Shown one piece after another: positions 23,867 to 38,134 of a DNA stretch of 64,000 nt (positions are counted from its first letter, which is position 1; every line of letters begins with the position of its first letter). This DNA is from Echinometra lucunter (taxonomy: Eukaryota; Echinodermata; Echinoidea; Camarodonta; Echinometridae). The stretch lies in contig CM057156.1 of the NCBI GenBank assembly GCA_029962745.1, positions 28,415,791 through 28,479,790 on the forward strand. The letters are read 5' to 3'. The notes under the pieces were generated by a model that worked only from the letters and a program-made list of their open reading frames with translations, was not told the origin of the DNA and did not search any database. Position numbers and translations under genes: made by a program.

Positions 23867-24557
23867 CATTGGATAATAGTTGAGAGTGAGATTATACGAG
23901 AAGCGAAGTGCGAGAGAGCGAAGCAACCAAGACCGACCGAGTGAAGCGAAGGAGTGGGGGAGGGTGTGGGAGGGGGATGTCCCCCCTCCCACAGTGTGGA
24001 TTTTTTTTTTGTTTTGTTTTTCAAGGTGAAATTGTGTGATCTGCAGCATACTTTATAGAGTATTTAATATATACCTAAAGGCATTATGAAGAGAGAAAAT
24101 TATTCATATTTACATGCAAAGAAAATAATAAACATGGAATACCCACTTGTTGAAATGCCAGACTTGTCTTTATTTGGTTCCCTTCTCTGTTTGACCCAGG
24201 GTTTAGATGTAGTACTCTTGGGTGCAGATGATGGGCAGATGCAACAAACAAGCATCCAAACACAGAATTTCTTTTATCAAGCCTCCTCTGTTGCCATTTT
24301 CCTAGTCATAAAATAAAGAATTCATGTGTTGTGCGTATACGGCAGGACGGGGCTGTGTAGCCGCAGATTTATTTCCAGCGGCGGATTTTGTACTTGGTAC
24401 AAAATCTGCTGGCAGATATCGTTAATTCATTCATTCATTCATTCAGGAATCAATCCAAGGAATCAATCCAAGTACGGTATGTGTAAGGAAAGGTGCTCTC
24501 TCTTTAAAAAAAATAAATAAAAAATTGCAACTGTTCACTCTTCAAGGAGTGAATGTC
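23867..24557. other. Inter-block DNA left of the gap
   Basis: No gene is visible. It includes a repeat rich in gcgaagcga-type text (23890-23960), an imperfect hairpin at about 24376-24414 with loop ttg, and a short (ATTC)n run near 24425. Confidence 0.5.
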
Positions 24558-25057
24558 NNNNNNNNNNNNNNNNNNNNNNNNNNNNNNNNNNNNNNNNNNN
24601 NNNNNNNNNNNNNNNNNNNNNNNNNNNNNNNNNNNNNNNNNNNNNNNNNNNNNNNNNNNNNNNNNNNNNNNNNNNNNNNNNNNNNNNNNNNNNNNNNNNN
24701 NNNNNNNNNNNNNNNNNNNNNNNNNNNNNNNNNNNNNNNNNNNNNNNNNNNNNNNNNNNNNNNNNNNNNNNNNNNNNNNNNNNNNNNNNNNNNNNNNNNN
24801 NNNNNNNNNNNNNNNNNNNNNNNNNNNNNNNNNNNNNNNNNNNNNNNNNNNNNNNNNNNNNNNNNNNNNNNNNNNNNNNNNNNNNNNNNNNNNNNNNNNN
24901 NNNNNNNNNNNNNNNNNNNNNNNNNNNNNNNNNNNNNNNNNNNNNNNNNNNNNNNNNNNNNNNNNNNNNNNNNNNNNNNNNNNNNNNNNNNNNNNNNNNN
25001 NNNNNNNNNNNNNNNNNNNNNNNNNNNNNNNNNNNNNNNNNNNNNNNNNNNNNNNNN
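24558..25057. other. Assembly gap of 500 N
   Basis: Exactly 500 unknown bases, the look of a fixed-size placeholder. It lies between block A and block B. Confidence 0.99.
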
Positions 25058-25572
25058 TGTCTCATACATGATAAAACAGACATATTTTGAAATATCATTC
25101 CGTAGAGTAAGTACATATTCAATCAAGTATACAACAGTAATAAAATTTTTACAATTTTGAAATAATAGAATTTAGAATACAGAAAAAGTAAAACTGTAAC
25201 AATGATACTTCATATCATTAGTTCCATATAAATCAAGCAATCTGAATAAAGATTTTCTGATATAAACAAAAGTGAAAGGTGAACATGGTGAATGTGCTGC
25301 TTCATAACCCACAAAAAGACAATTCAATATATTCTCATAAAATGACATGGTGCATTTTGTTTAAAATCCTAGATTTTGTTATCATTATTATAGGGTCTTG
25401 TGTATCAGTAGAGGATTGTAACCATAAAACTGTTATTATTTTCTTTTAAATAAACAAGCAGAAAACAAACAAGCAGGAATAATACTGGGGTTCTTTTCTG
25501 ACTCAGAGACACACGGCCGCTCTCTCTATGGGGTCTTTCCACGAGAGCGAAAATGGAAAAAAAGTCCCACGA
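25058..25572. other. Inter-block DNA right of the gap
   Basis: AT-rich, no exon signals. Block B homology starts at about 25573. Confidence 0.5.
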
Positions 25573-26821
25573 GATCAAAGGCCCACAAGACCAAATTGGA
25601 ATAAGATCCTCCCCCCACCCCCTCAGATTTGTATTTCATCTCTCTCTCTCTCTGTCTCTGTCTCTCTCTGTCTCTCTCTCTCTCTTTCTCTCTGCATGCT
25701 TCCATGTAAATTTTCGTCAATTTCCACACCCTCCCCTCTGGGAAACGTTCCGTTGCCATGCATTGATAAACGTGTGAATATTCAAACATTCATTTTCTTA
25801 TAAATATAAAGAAAACTTTGTAGATGACCGACTCTAGAAAACTCTCTTAAACAAATATCATGGTATATAGCAAGTCATTTTTTTTCCTAAAATGATTATA
25901 TCATCGCAAGTTTACATAGAAATCAACAAGAGGGATGAATAGGAGAGAGCTTCGACCATCACACAAAAGTAAATTCATCGCTTCAACACTCATCAGCTCT
26001 CTGAAGATGATAAAAAAAACTGTACATTATCAGTCATTTGTCATGAATAGAAGAGATTTATATTTAGGGATTAATCCAAAATTAGATTAAGAAATCATAA
26101 TCAATAAGGCTGATTTCTAAATCTATCAGATTAAGATTTTTAATCGAATTTTGGATTTATCCCTAATCCAAGTCTATTAAGAAACTTATAGGGTGAACAT
26201 TTCAAAGTCAAGGCATTGATGTATTTTTGTCCATGGGGAATGTGAAGGAAATATGATAAACAATAATATCAAAAGGATACATCTACTGAGCATTTATTAG
26301 GACCTGAAGTCGACTTTATTATCAAATTAAAACATTATGAATTATCAGCCACTCTTTGAACGTGTAAAAAGTGAAATTGATAACACAACATGAGCAGACT
26401 CCCCGAGCATTAAATAGTAACAGCAAAAACTTTACCGGCAGGAAACTAACATGCTATGTTTTTGAAACTGAACTTCTGTAACCGTAAACTATCGATAAAG
26501 AAGATTTTATTTCCTATTTCTCTTATTATTCATTTGTAATTTTTTTCTCACAAATGCGATCAAAATGCGATGAGATAATATCAGAAAAATAAAGGTACAT
26601 GATATAACGTACGTTTAACATAAGATGAGGTATACAGGACAGTAATATGAAATATGTGAAATATCTCTCTTTCTCAAAATGACCAGCTAAAATCTAATCC
26701 CTATAGTCAGAGAGATAGTACAGTCTCCGAATGGTCTTCATGCCCTTTTGAAAGATTGTTTTGAGACACTTTGCTATCATATAAAGTATAAATATTATAT
26801 AAATGTCATACATTATTATTA

Positions 26822-27075
26822 CACTGTAAAAAATATTGGGTAAAATTTTAACCAGCACTAGGGTAAGACGTAGTTTGTCCAACCAACTTTGGGCAATATA
26901 TTTACCCAATGTGGGAAGCATTTTGTCTAGGTGGGGTAAATATAAAGAATGATTACTTTGAAATAGGAAAAATTTCCCTCAATTGGATATAAAGAATTGC
27001 CCAAAGAAATGCCCAACGTCGGCTGGACACATATTTTGCCCTTATTACACGTTTTGACCCAGTATTTTTTAGAGT
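26822..27075. mobile_element. Small MITE with TTA target duplication (B only)
   Basis: The left end cactgtaaaaaatattgggt is the near reverse complement of the right end acccagtattttttagagt, and TTA flanks both sides. The length of about 254 bp, inverted ends and TTA duplication fit a PIF/Harbinger-type non-autonomous element. It lies in a 740 bp stretch (26427-27168) absent from block A. Confidence 0.65.
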
Positions 27076-28232
27076 TTAAAATCCGGTCTTAAAATTGCCT
27101 TTAGGTCCGTACGTTCGTAACAATTAATGAGATGTTATATCAATCACAATTCGTGTTGATTGCTTTGAAGGAACGAAAGAATACAGATAAGCTTTTGAAA
27201 TTCTGATAGTAAATGTATTTTATGCATGTAAAACCTAATAGTCACAATCCAATAAATTATAAATGACATGTTTTCCGTCTCCCCCCAAAAAAGGGATAAC
27301 AAAACATTTTTCTTTATCGCCAAGAAAATTGGGTATATTCTACAGGCAGAAAACATATTGCTCAATATTGGTTCATCTATTTTCATATATATTTTGAAAC
27401 TAATGCAAAGAATTATGCATTCTACCAATACCCAGACGTACTCATATTATCTACATACATACTCAAAAGGTCACCCAGACAACAAACACCCAAACACGGT
27501 GTGTTCCAATGAACTGCTTAAATCGCTGTTGAAATTTTGTGTTACAGAATTCAGAAAAAAGGACCCTGTATCAAACTGTTTTCTTGGTTCGCTTGACTGT
27601 TTGTTTTTCATATCCATTGACATAAACCGAAATGCCCATCGCATATATCATTTTGTAACCATGGTAACAGAGAACATACAATGAAGCAGAATAAAATAAA
27701 AGAGTTCATAATTAGGCCTATATTTCCTAGGCATTTATTAGCAAACAGCATTTACATTCATGATTATGTTTCATTAACACAAAGTTTTCGAGGGAACAAA
27801 TGGAAACCCGGGCACATTTTTTTACAAATATATTTTTGCGTCTCATTCTCTCTCGCTGCTACGTATACCTTTAGATTTTTTAAAATGAAAATTGTTATAA
27901 AAAGACTGTACTAAAACAAGTTATACAACCAGCTACATGGTGATTCATATTTTTCTTTTCTCTGAAGCACTTGAAGCTCGGAAATGACCAATTCGGAAAT
28001 GTGCCATCTGGCATTTCATCGTAGGGAATTGAATTAGTAAGTACTAAAATATATCCCTTGATCAACGCAACAGTGTTGCGCTTTAGACCCCAATAATAAG
28101 ATTTTGGAAATAGTTACAGGTATGCTTTCTCCTTCTGTTTGTTGGTTTGTTTTTGTTAATGATAGTTTGGGTCAGTTGTAAAGGCATTTGTAAGATGATT
28201 GCCTGATAAACGTTATAAAGATCCTTATATTT

Positions 28233-31200
28233 TCACAATATGATGCATTCACTGTCCTTTTTGCTGCTGTTAGCCTCCATGATTCGCCTGAGCTCCTGCT
28301 GGTTGCTAACCTCTGCTTCTTGGAGTGCTTTCTGGTATCGTACCTCTCTCTTTTGTTCCCTCTTCTCTCTCTTCTCCATCTCCCTCTCCAGGGCAGCCGT
28401 ACGATTTCGCTCTTTCTCCATTTGAAATCTATACTCCTGCTCCTGTCGCTTCATAGCAAATTCCATATCGAGGCGAGTTCTCACTTCTTCTTCCATTGCC
28501 CTCCGCTCCTGCTCGCGTGCCCTTTTTTCCAGCTCGCGTGCCCGTCTTTCCTGCTCTTCCTTACGCGCCTTCTCTTCCTGCTTCACCCTAATCGTATTCT
28601 TACGCTCCTCCTCCTCCTTCTTCTGGTAGTGCTTGAAGATGAGCGTTCGGTCTCCATCCGTCATGCACCTGTCGATGAGGTTAAGGAGACTAAGCTGATA
28701 TTGCTCTTCCAACTTTGCCTTTTCTTCCGTGAGATTGGCTACCTCGAAAATGTCACTAACACCGCATACACGTAGCACCGTCTTTAGGATCTGTACGTGA
28801 TCCTTCTCTGCTATGTCAACGTGCGTTATGACAGCCACTGGGTAGCGGCCTGGAAGGACAGGAGGAAGCAGCGAACAAAGGAAGGAAATTAGGGATGAAT
28901 TCTTTCCTCTTCACATTTATTTACTTTATTTAGTACCAGAGTATTTTCAAACCAATATTTCTATGTTTTCGGTGCAAAATTTAATATCATTAAAGGAGTG
29001 AAATTAGAAAAGTTAAAGGCGAATGTTACCGGTCAGTATTCGAAGTATGCCTCATTGCCGGTCTCAGTGACTCATTCATACATGATAATTACGAGTAAAG
29101 GTTTATTACTAAGAAAATTACTCTCTTGGATGAAGTGTTCTTTTTTTTTCTTTTTTTTTTGAATTGGATGAATAATACCGTATGTGGAAAAAGCAAGTGA
29201 ACGACCAGGGTTTGTTTTGTGTTGTGTTATGTTTGTTTTTGTTTTTGTTTTCAAATTCTAAATTTGTTATTGTTTTTTTTTGTTTGACCAATAAATTTTA
29301 AGTTGAATATGATTTAACTCTGAATGGTGAAATAGTATGTCATTGTCTCCCATATCTCCTAAATTTACAACCCTAATGTACTAGTTCAAATTCGTAAGAT
29401 AAATTCTGAGAAAAAAAATGCTTACCTTGGTGTGCATGTAAAAAGTCAATGACATCAGTAAGTCCATAAGTGTTAGTGGCAATATCATGCCGTGCGCTGT
29501 GGTATATTTCAAAGGGGAAAAACAATGTAAAGTACTTGAGAATTTTAAAGAGGAAAATAAAATGCAAGTGAAGAAAAACAAAAATTTCGAAAACAATATG
29601 TAATGTAACATCTTTAACAGGAATTCTTAAGATCTTTCAATCCTTATCTATCATGCTTATTGCATTTAGAAATTAATGCATAATGAGGTATTGGTAAAAG
29701 ATTACATAGTGCTACCTAGCTACAAACAACAGCGCTATATCCACGCATCTGTCTTTTGCTTACCTAAAGACGAAGACGGCACAGCCGATTGGATGTCCGG
29801 TCTTAATATGCTCGAGGTCCCGGCCAGAGGTATCTAAGTCATTCTCATCTTTTTCTCCCTGCCATATTACTTTTGATCCATAACCTCGTTTTCCATCTAC
29901 AAGATAAAAGCAGACCAGTTATCATGATCATAGTCCATGATCGAGTATAGAATATTCCCACCTTCACTCGTCATGCTCGTAAAAATTTCGTTTTCCATCA
30001 TCTATATCGGCTCGGTAGATACATCACACATTTTGTTGAATTTTCAACAGTCTTGCTGTAAATCCAAAACTCTTGGATATCAATGATTATAACTAGGTAA
30101 AATGTCCTCTAAATGGACCGATAAGTAACAAAAACAGAATATATCCTTGGCAAAATGTTTTTCCAATGAGTTAAACAAGCAAGTCAAGACTTTCATATTT
30201 TTAGAATTGGTATATCATACTACTACTACTACTACTTCTGATGATGATGATGATGATAATAATAATAATAATATGTTTTGTTTACCCAGAGGTAGCCTCT
30301 TCAGTGATGTACTATTCTCCCAGAGGGCCCTGTAAGCATCATTATTATCATTAAGCAACTTGTTTATTTCATTTTTTGTCAATACTAAACACATTTGGTT
30401 TGTTTTGTTTAATTATTATTATTTTTTTTTTGCAAAAAAGGGTATTTATGTCGCCAAGGCCGTACACAGGAATTTTTTTCCTAGGGAGGTATAAAGGAAT
30501 ATATTCAATATTTGAGGGAACACGCAAGCGAGGGAGCGAAGCGACATAGCGGGAGTTTTTGCATTATTAGAATTGAAATTGAACGATCTGATGCACATTT
30601 TGGGTGGAATTTAGGGAAATTCTCAACAAAAAAGGAATGAATAAAAGAGTGGGGTTTTGAAAATTTCTAGGGGGCAACTGCCCCCCCCCCCCCCCCCCCC
30701 CCATGTGCATATGGCCCTGATGTCGGCTCTTCGTGCTTGGTGGTAACTGGCACTTTTGCAAAAACTACTCGTAACCGCCAATTCGCCGATGTCGTATGCC
30801 TGCATTTATTAAAGTTGCTATTCATAGGTTTTGAATATGCTCGAATTTCATATCAAAATAAAGTTTATGGTGCACAAATCACTATGAAACCCATTGAAAC
30901 TTTTGAAAAGTAACTGGGAAACCAATTTTTGGCTGTCACAAATCGATAAAACGGACCCCCAATGTTGCCTGTGCATACGTTGCCCAACTCGATGCGAGAT
31001 CCGTGACGTAATCATAATATGGACAATAGCCCTGTGATGTGGTGTGTTGTGAATGTGGTGAATGTGATGTACCGTGTCCTCGGAGTGAGTGATTAAAACG
31101 ATGTTTCTGCATTGTTTGGATGAATTCGCCATTCTGTGAATGTTTGCAAAGTATGTTTCAACCATTCTATTTAATATGTCGGAGAAATTATACGAATAAA

Positions 31201-32500
31201 CAATAACTTTTTTGCAATTATAAAGGGAAAACACCCCATAATATAATAGAACAGTCTCCCTTGTACGTACTATGTAACGGTTGTGGGGCATACCATTTTA
31301 ATTTTACGGGTGTTATAATTCACGAAAGACGGAGAGATAGACGAAATACTTTGTTTTCTTGAATTTAAAACTGTTTTCTTGGAGAATAGTTTGAACTTTT
31401 CTAAAGTAAATATAAAAACGGTAATCACCTTACTGCTAATTTGGTTTCTTTTTCTTTTCTAATAACTAGCTAATTTATATTTACATGTGCTTTTATAAGC
31501 TCAAGTTAACGTTTCCATACTCGGCAGTTCAGTAGTCAATTGTTTGTATGTAGTAGGTAGGTGAGGTGAAGTAGTGTTATGTGATAATAAGACCAATTTC
31601 ACATTTTCTATAATTTATCAATACTTAATCAATACTTCTACAGGAAGTAAAACAGGAAGTTAAATGTTTACAAACTTCACTCTTTTTCAGAAAGTATTAC
31701 TCATACATCTATACATTCTATGTTTTATATGCTTCAGAATAGGAAGTACAAAATGATTTAAATTTTGGCATAGATGCACATTTCCCTGTGATGATGAGCT
31801 CGCAGCTCGAAACTGATTGATTTATATGATGTTATTGTGAAGTAAGGCAACTATTTTGATCACATCATAATTTGTTATACTACCCCAACTTCAATTCGTC
31901 AAAGTTATAATTCATCTTGTCATAGTTCGAGAAGGTAAACAATAGCGGGAAACTACCAACAGTATGTTTCAGTTTTGGATTTATTGTTTACCCCAACTTC
32001 AGTTTTATTGCTTTCTATAATGACTTTCAAATGATACTGTTTGGTATTGTATTGCAGGATTTCTGTATAACTTCATGGTATTAGAAACTCATTAATCTTC
32101 AAGGTATAATTAAGAATAATTGAAATGTCATTATTTCTTTAGCGTTCAATTCGATTAAGTTATGTTTTAACTTCATTAACAAATCAATGTGAATTTAGAA
32201 GTTAAATTGATATTTGTTTGGAATAGATTTTGATTGAATATTCTTTAAAATCTCTTTTCTTCTTTTATTTCTGATTTTCTTTCTTTTTCTCCTCTTCGTA
32301 TGTTTTGATATGTTTATTAGGATAGAATAGATTGTAGAATAGAATGTTGCTTATCTTATACTGTAAATTTCTATGTTTTTCTATTGATTATCCCTTTAGT
32401 TGATTGAGACATAATTTACTTTAAACAAATGAGGGAAAGTCACATTTTCTAACAAAAGGGGATGTTATGTGATAATAAACCAATTTCACATTTTCTATAT

Positions 32501-32552
<52 letters not shown>

Positions 32553-33581
32553 ATACTTAATCAATACTTCTACAGGAAGTAAAACAGGAAGTTAAATGTA
32601 TACAAACTTCACTCTTCTTCAGAAAGTATTACTCATACATCTTCCAACTATAAAGCTATGACGCACTGGTCACTTTATGGTCTTCTTATCCACTACATCA
32701 CTCCTTCCAGATAATTGACCCACTCCCCCAATACTGCGTAAAAGTTATGACGTACATTAGACCTTTGGTCAAGAGCTCAAGGTTGACCAACTCCCAGTAG
32801 AGGGTTTACTCATTATAAAAGAGGTTCACTTCAGGACTCCAATCAGAGAGAGTGAGAACTAGAATACTTCCGAATACTTCAGACTAAATTCAAGACATCA
32901 TCAGAGTACAGTCACCATCAAACTTACTCTAGACTTCTGTACATATCTTTGATCTTCAACTGAATAAATGTTAACTTCATACTCTAACTGACTTTGAATC
33001 TTCGTGTCTTCAATGTACATGTTCTCCGTTGCTGGACGATTGAACTAAACACTAAAATCCGAACCCGATTTCGACCAGCTAGAGTATAGAGAGCATTAAT
33101 ATCATCAAACAAATTAGCAATGCAGAGCCTGTTTAACAAAAGATGGAGGATTGCCCTCGACAGACCCAACAATGACATATATTTCAGCACTTCAGAAATG
33201 AAACGTCTATGATTATGATGCACCACGAAGTGCTTCCTCCGAAATGACTTGAACCTGATGACCTGATGATGATCCTGACCATCGAAAAACACTGCTTGAT
33301 GATGGCCACAACGAAGACAACATCGCCAAATACGGTGATGACGATGACTACTATGACGACGATGACAGCGAAGATAAGCAGAGATGGCCTGTATACAAAC
33401 CTGATGATCGACGACGACGACAACGACGACAGCGTCGAAAACACAAACAAAAAAACCAACTTTGACATCTAATTTCATCCAAAGACTGACGAGATGGAGG
33501 ATCATGACAGATTGACGAAATAATTGACACTAAATCTGGAAGACAGACGTTTGAGAGGACTGCTTCTATACTACTAAGTTG

Positions 33582-33612
<31 letters not shown>

Positions 33613-35306
33613 TTTGTCTGATTATCTGTCTTCGATGTTTTCAATAATATTCTACATTTCTCTGATTTGGATGGCTGCGGTAAGTCAAACCAATTTACTT
33701 AATGAACCAATTTTCTCTTTGCTTTGAATTACACTTAATTTACTACTAGTATTTTTATTCTTAATTGATATTTTCATTCAAGAGTTTGCTTAGATAACTT
33801 TTGTTAGTGTATTACTGTAAGAATGTAGTATAAGCGATTGATTAATGTATCCATGCATTGTTATTACTGGTTTGATAAGCTCCTCTATTACAGCTGACAA
33901 TTAATTTTTAAAAGAATAAAACAATGAATATTTCACCACATTTAAAGGCTACCAACAAAAACAAAATTGAACTATTTCATTTATCATATTTTTTCTCAAA
34001 AATCTAAGATTTGTAATCATTGAACATCGTACATGTATCCAAAAGTTCCCAGAAAAGTATTAAAGGCATATTGATCAAGTGACGTAAGCGTGAAATCCCC
34101 AGGGGAAACTTTAAATGCATTCATGGAAATGATGCTAACACGTAAAAGCTTGATTTAAATCATGTGGCGTATGTTTCGTGTATAGACCGACAATTCTGAA
34201 CAAAATCACATCATGATGTGATCAAAATAGATACTACAAAGCGATAATTCATGTATTTCAGTCTAAACTTTATAATGTCATAATACGGTAAACATGTAAA
34301 GCAAAGCAATTTTCCAGTTTGAATGATATTGGGCTACACTATAATGTGTCAAGGAATACCAATAAAAGCATTGTGTGCTCCAATGTTAGAGTATTTCAAC
34401 GCTTTGTGTATAGCATGAATAAATATCAGATTTGAAAGTACTTGAAAAACCGTCAGAGAGACGTTATCCGAGCAATTCGAAGTAAAATTCATATAGGATG
34501 ATTTGGTTAGTGCGAAATTCTATGTTTTATATGCTTCAGAATAGGAAGTACAAAATGATTTAAATTTTGGCATAGATGCATATTTCCCTGTAATGATGAG
34601 CTCGCAGCTCGAAACTGATTGATTTATATGATGTTATTGTGAAGTAAGGCACCTATTTTGATCACATCATAATTTGTTATACTACCCCAACTTCAATTCG
34701 TCAAAGTAATAATTCATCTTGTCATAGTTCAAGGAGGTAAACAATAGCGGGAAACTACCAACAGTATGTTTCAGTTTTGGATTTATTGTTTACCCCAACT
34801 TCAGTTTTATTGCTTTCTATAATGACTTTCAAATGATGCTGATTGGTATTGTATTGCAGGATTTCTGTATAACTTCATGGTATTAGAAACTCATTAATCT
34901 TCAAGGTATAATTAAGAATAATTGAAATGTCATTATTTCTTTAGCGTTCAATTCGATTAAGTTATGTTTTAACTTCATTAACAAATCAATGTGAATTTAG
35001 AAGTTAAATTGATATTTGTTTGGAATAGATTTTGATTGAATATTCTTTAAAATCCCTTTTCTTCTTTTATTTCTGATTTTCTTTCTTTTTCTCCTCTTCG
35101 TATGTTTTGATATGTTTATTAGGATAGAATAGATTGTAGAATAGAATGTTGCTTATCTTATACTGTAAATTTCTATGTTTTTCTATTGATTATCCCTTTA
35201 GTTGATTGAGACATAATTTACTTTGAACAAATGAGGGAAAGTCACATTTTCCAACAAAAGGGGATGTTATGTGATAATAAACCAATTTCACATTTTCTAT
35301 ATCAAT

Positions 35307-35346
<40 letters not shown>

Positions 35347-36374
35347 ATACTTAATCAGTACTTCTACAGGAAGTAAAACAGGAAGTTAAATGTTTACAAA
35401 CTTCACTCTTCTTCAGAAAGTATTACTCATACATCTTCCAACTATAAAGCTATGACGCACTGGTCACTTTATGGTCTTCTTATCCACTACATCACTCCTT
35501 CCAGATAACTGACCCACTCCCCCAATACTGCGTAAAAGTTATGACGTACATTAGGCCTTTGGTCAAGAGCTCAAGGTTGACCAACTCCCAGTAGAGGGTT
35601 TACTCATTATAAAAGAGGTTCACTTCAGGACTCCAATCAGAGAGAGTGAGAACTAGAATACTTCCGAATACTTCAGACTAAATTCAAGACATCATCAGGG
35701 TACAGTCACCATCAAACTTACTCTAGACTTCTGTTCATATCTTTGATCTTCAACTGAATAAATGTTAACTTCATACTCTAACTGACTTTGAATCTTCGTG
35801 TCTTCAATGTACATGTTCTCTGTTGCTGGACGATTGAACTAAACACTAAAATCCGAACCCGATTTCGACCAGCTAGAGTATAGAGAGCATTAATATCATC
35901 AAACAAATTAGCAATGCAGAGCCTGTTTAACAAAAGATGGAGGATTGCCCTCGACAGACCCAACAATGACATATATTTCAGCACTTCAGAAAGAAACGTC
36001 TATGATTATGATGCACCACGAAGTGCTTCCTCCGAAATGACTTGAACCTGATGACCTGATGATGATCCTGACCATCGAAAAACACTGCTTGATGATGGCC
36101 ACAACGAAGACAACATCGCCAAATACGGTGATGACGATGACTACTATGACGACGATGACAGCGAAGATAAGCAGAGATGGCCTGTATACAAACCTGATGA
36201 TCGACGACGACGACGACAACGACGACAGCGTCGAAAACACAAACAAAAAAACCAACTTTGACATCTAATTTCATCCAAAGACTGACGAGATGGAGGATCA
36301 TGACAGATTGACGAAATAATTGACACTAAATCTGGAAGACAGACGTTTGAGAGGACTGCTTCTATACTACTAAG

Positions 36375-36406
<32 letters not shown>

Positions 36407-38098
36407 TTTTGTCTGATTATCTGTCTTTGATGTTTTCAATAATATTCTACATTTCTCTGATTTGGATGGCTGCGGTAAGTCAAACCAATTTACTTAATGA
36501 ACCAATTTTCTCTTTGCTTTGAATTACACTTAATTTACTACTAGTATTTTTATTCTTAATTGATATTTTCATTCAAGAGTTTGCTTAGATAACTTTTGTT
36601 AGTGTATTACTGTAAGAATGTAGTATAACCGATTGATTAATGTATCCATGCATTGTTATTACTGGTTTGATAAGCTCCTCTATTACAGCTGACAATTAAT
36701 TTTTAAAAGAATAAAACAATGAATATTTCACCACATTTAAAGGCTACCAACAAAAACAAAATTGAACTATTTCATTTATCATATTTTTTCTCAAAAATCT
36801 AAGATTTGTAATCATTGAACATCGCACATGTATCCAAAAGTTCCCAGAAAAGTATTAAAGGCATATTGATCAAGTGACGTAAGCGTGAAATCCCCAGGGG
36901 AAACTTTAAATGCATTCATGGAAATGATGCTAACACGTAAAAGCTTGATTTAAATCATGTGGCGTATGTTTCGTGTATAGACCGACAATTCTGAACAAAA
37001 TCACATCATGATGTGATCAAAATAGATACTACAAAGCGATAATTCATGTATTTCAGTCTAAACTTTATAATGTCATAATACGGTAAACATGTAAAGCAAA
37101 GCAATTTTCCAGTTTGAATGATATTGGGCTACACTATAATGTGTCAAGGAATACCAATAAAAGCATTGTGTGCTCCAATGTTAGAGTATTTCAACGCTTT
37201 GTGTATAGCATGAATAAATATCAGATTTGAAAGTACTTGAAAAACCGTCAGAGAGACGTTATCCGAGCAATTCGAAGTAAAATTCATATAGGATGATTTG
37301 GTTAGTGCGAAATTCTATGTTTTATATGCTTCAGAATAGGAAGTACAAAATGATTTAAATTTTGGCATAGATGCATATTTCCCTGTAATGATGAGCTCGC
37401 AGCTCGAAACTGATTGATTTATATGATGTTATTGTGAAGTAAGGCAACTATTTTGATCACATCATAATTTGTTATACTACCCCAACTTCAATTCGTCAAA
37501 GTAATAATTCATCTTGTCATAGTTCAAGGAGGTAAACAATAGCGGGAAACTACCAACAGTATGTTTCAGTTTTGGATTTATTGTTTACCCCAACTTCAGT
37601 TTAATTGCTTTCTATAATGACTTTCAAATGATGCTGATTGGTATTGTATTGCAGGATTTCTGTATAACTTCATGGTATTAGAAACTCATTAATCTTCAAG
37701 GTATAATTAAGAATAATTGAAATGTCATTATTTCTTCAGCGTTCAAGTTCGATTAAGTTATGTTTTAACTTCATTAACAAATCAATGTGAATTTAGAAGT
37801 TAAATTGATATTTGTTTGGAATAGATTTTGATTGAATATTCTTTAAAATCCCTTTTCTTCTTTTATTTCTGATTTTCTTTCTTTTTCTCCTCTTCGTATG
37901 TTTTGATATGTTTGTTAGGATAGAATAGATTGTAGAATAGAATGTTGATTATCTTATACTGTAAATTTCTATGTTTTTCTATTGATTATCCCTTTAAGTT
38001 GATTGAGACATAATTTACTTTAATGAGGGAAAGCCACATTTTCTAACAAAAGGGGATGTTATGTGATAATAAACCAATTTCACATTTTCTATATCAAT

Positions 38099-38134
<36 letters not shown>

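Noticed and set aside
32984..33505. 173-residue minus-strand frame and its repeats at 35978-36301
   Set aside because: The Val/His/Arg-rich text comes from GAC/GAT triplet-rich DNA in the internal region of the LTR-like element. It has no domain and no splice or start support.
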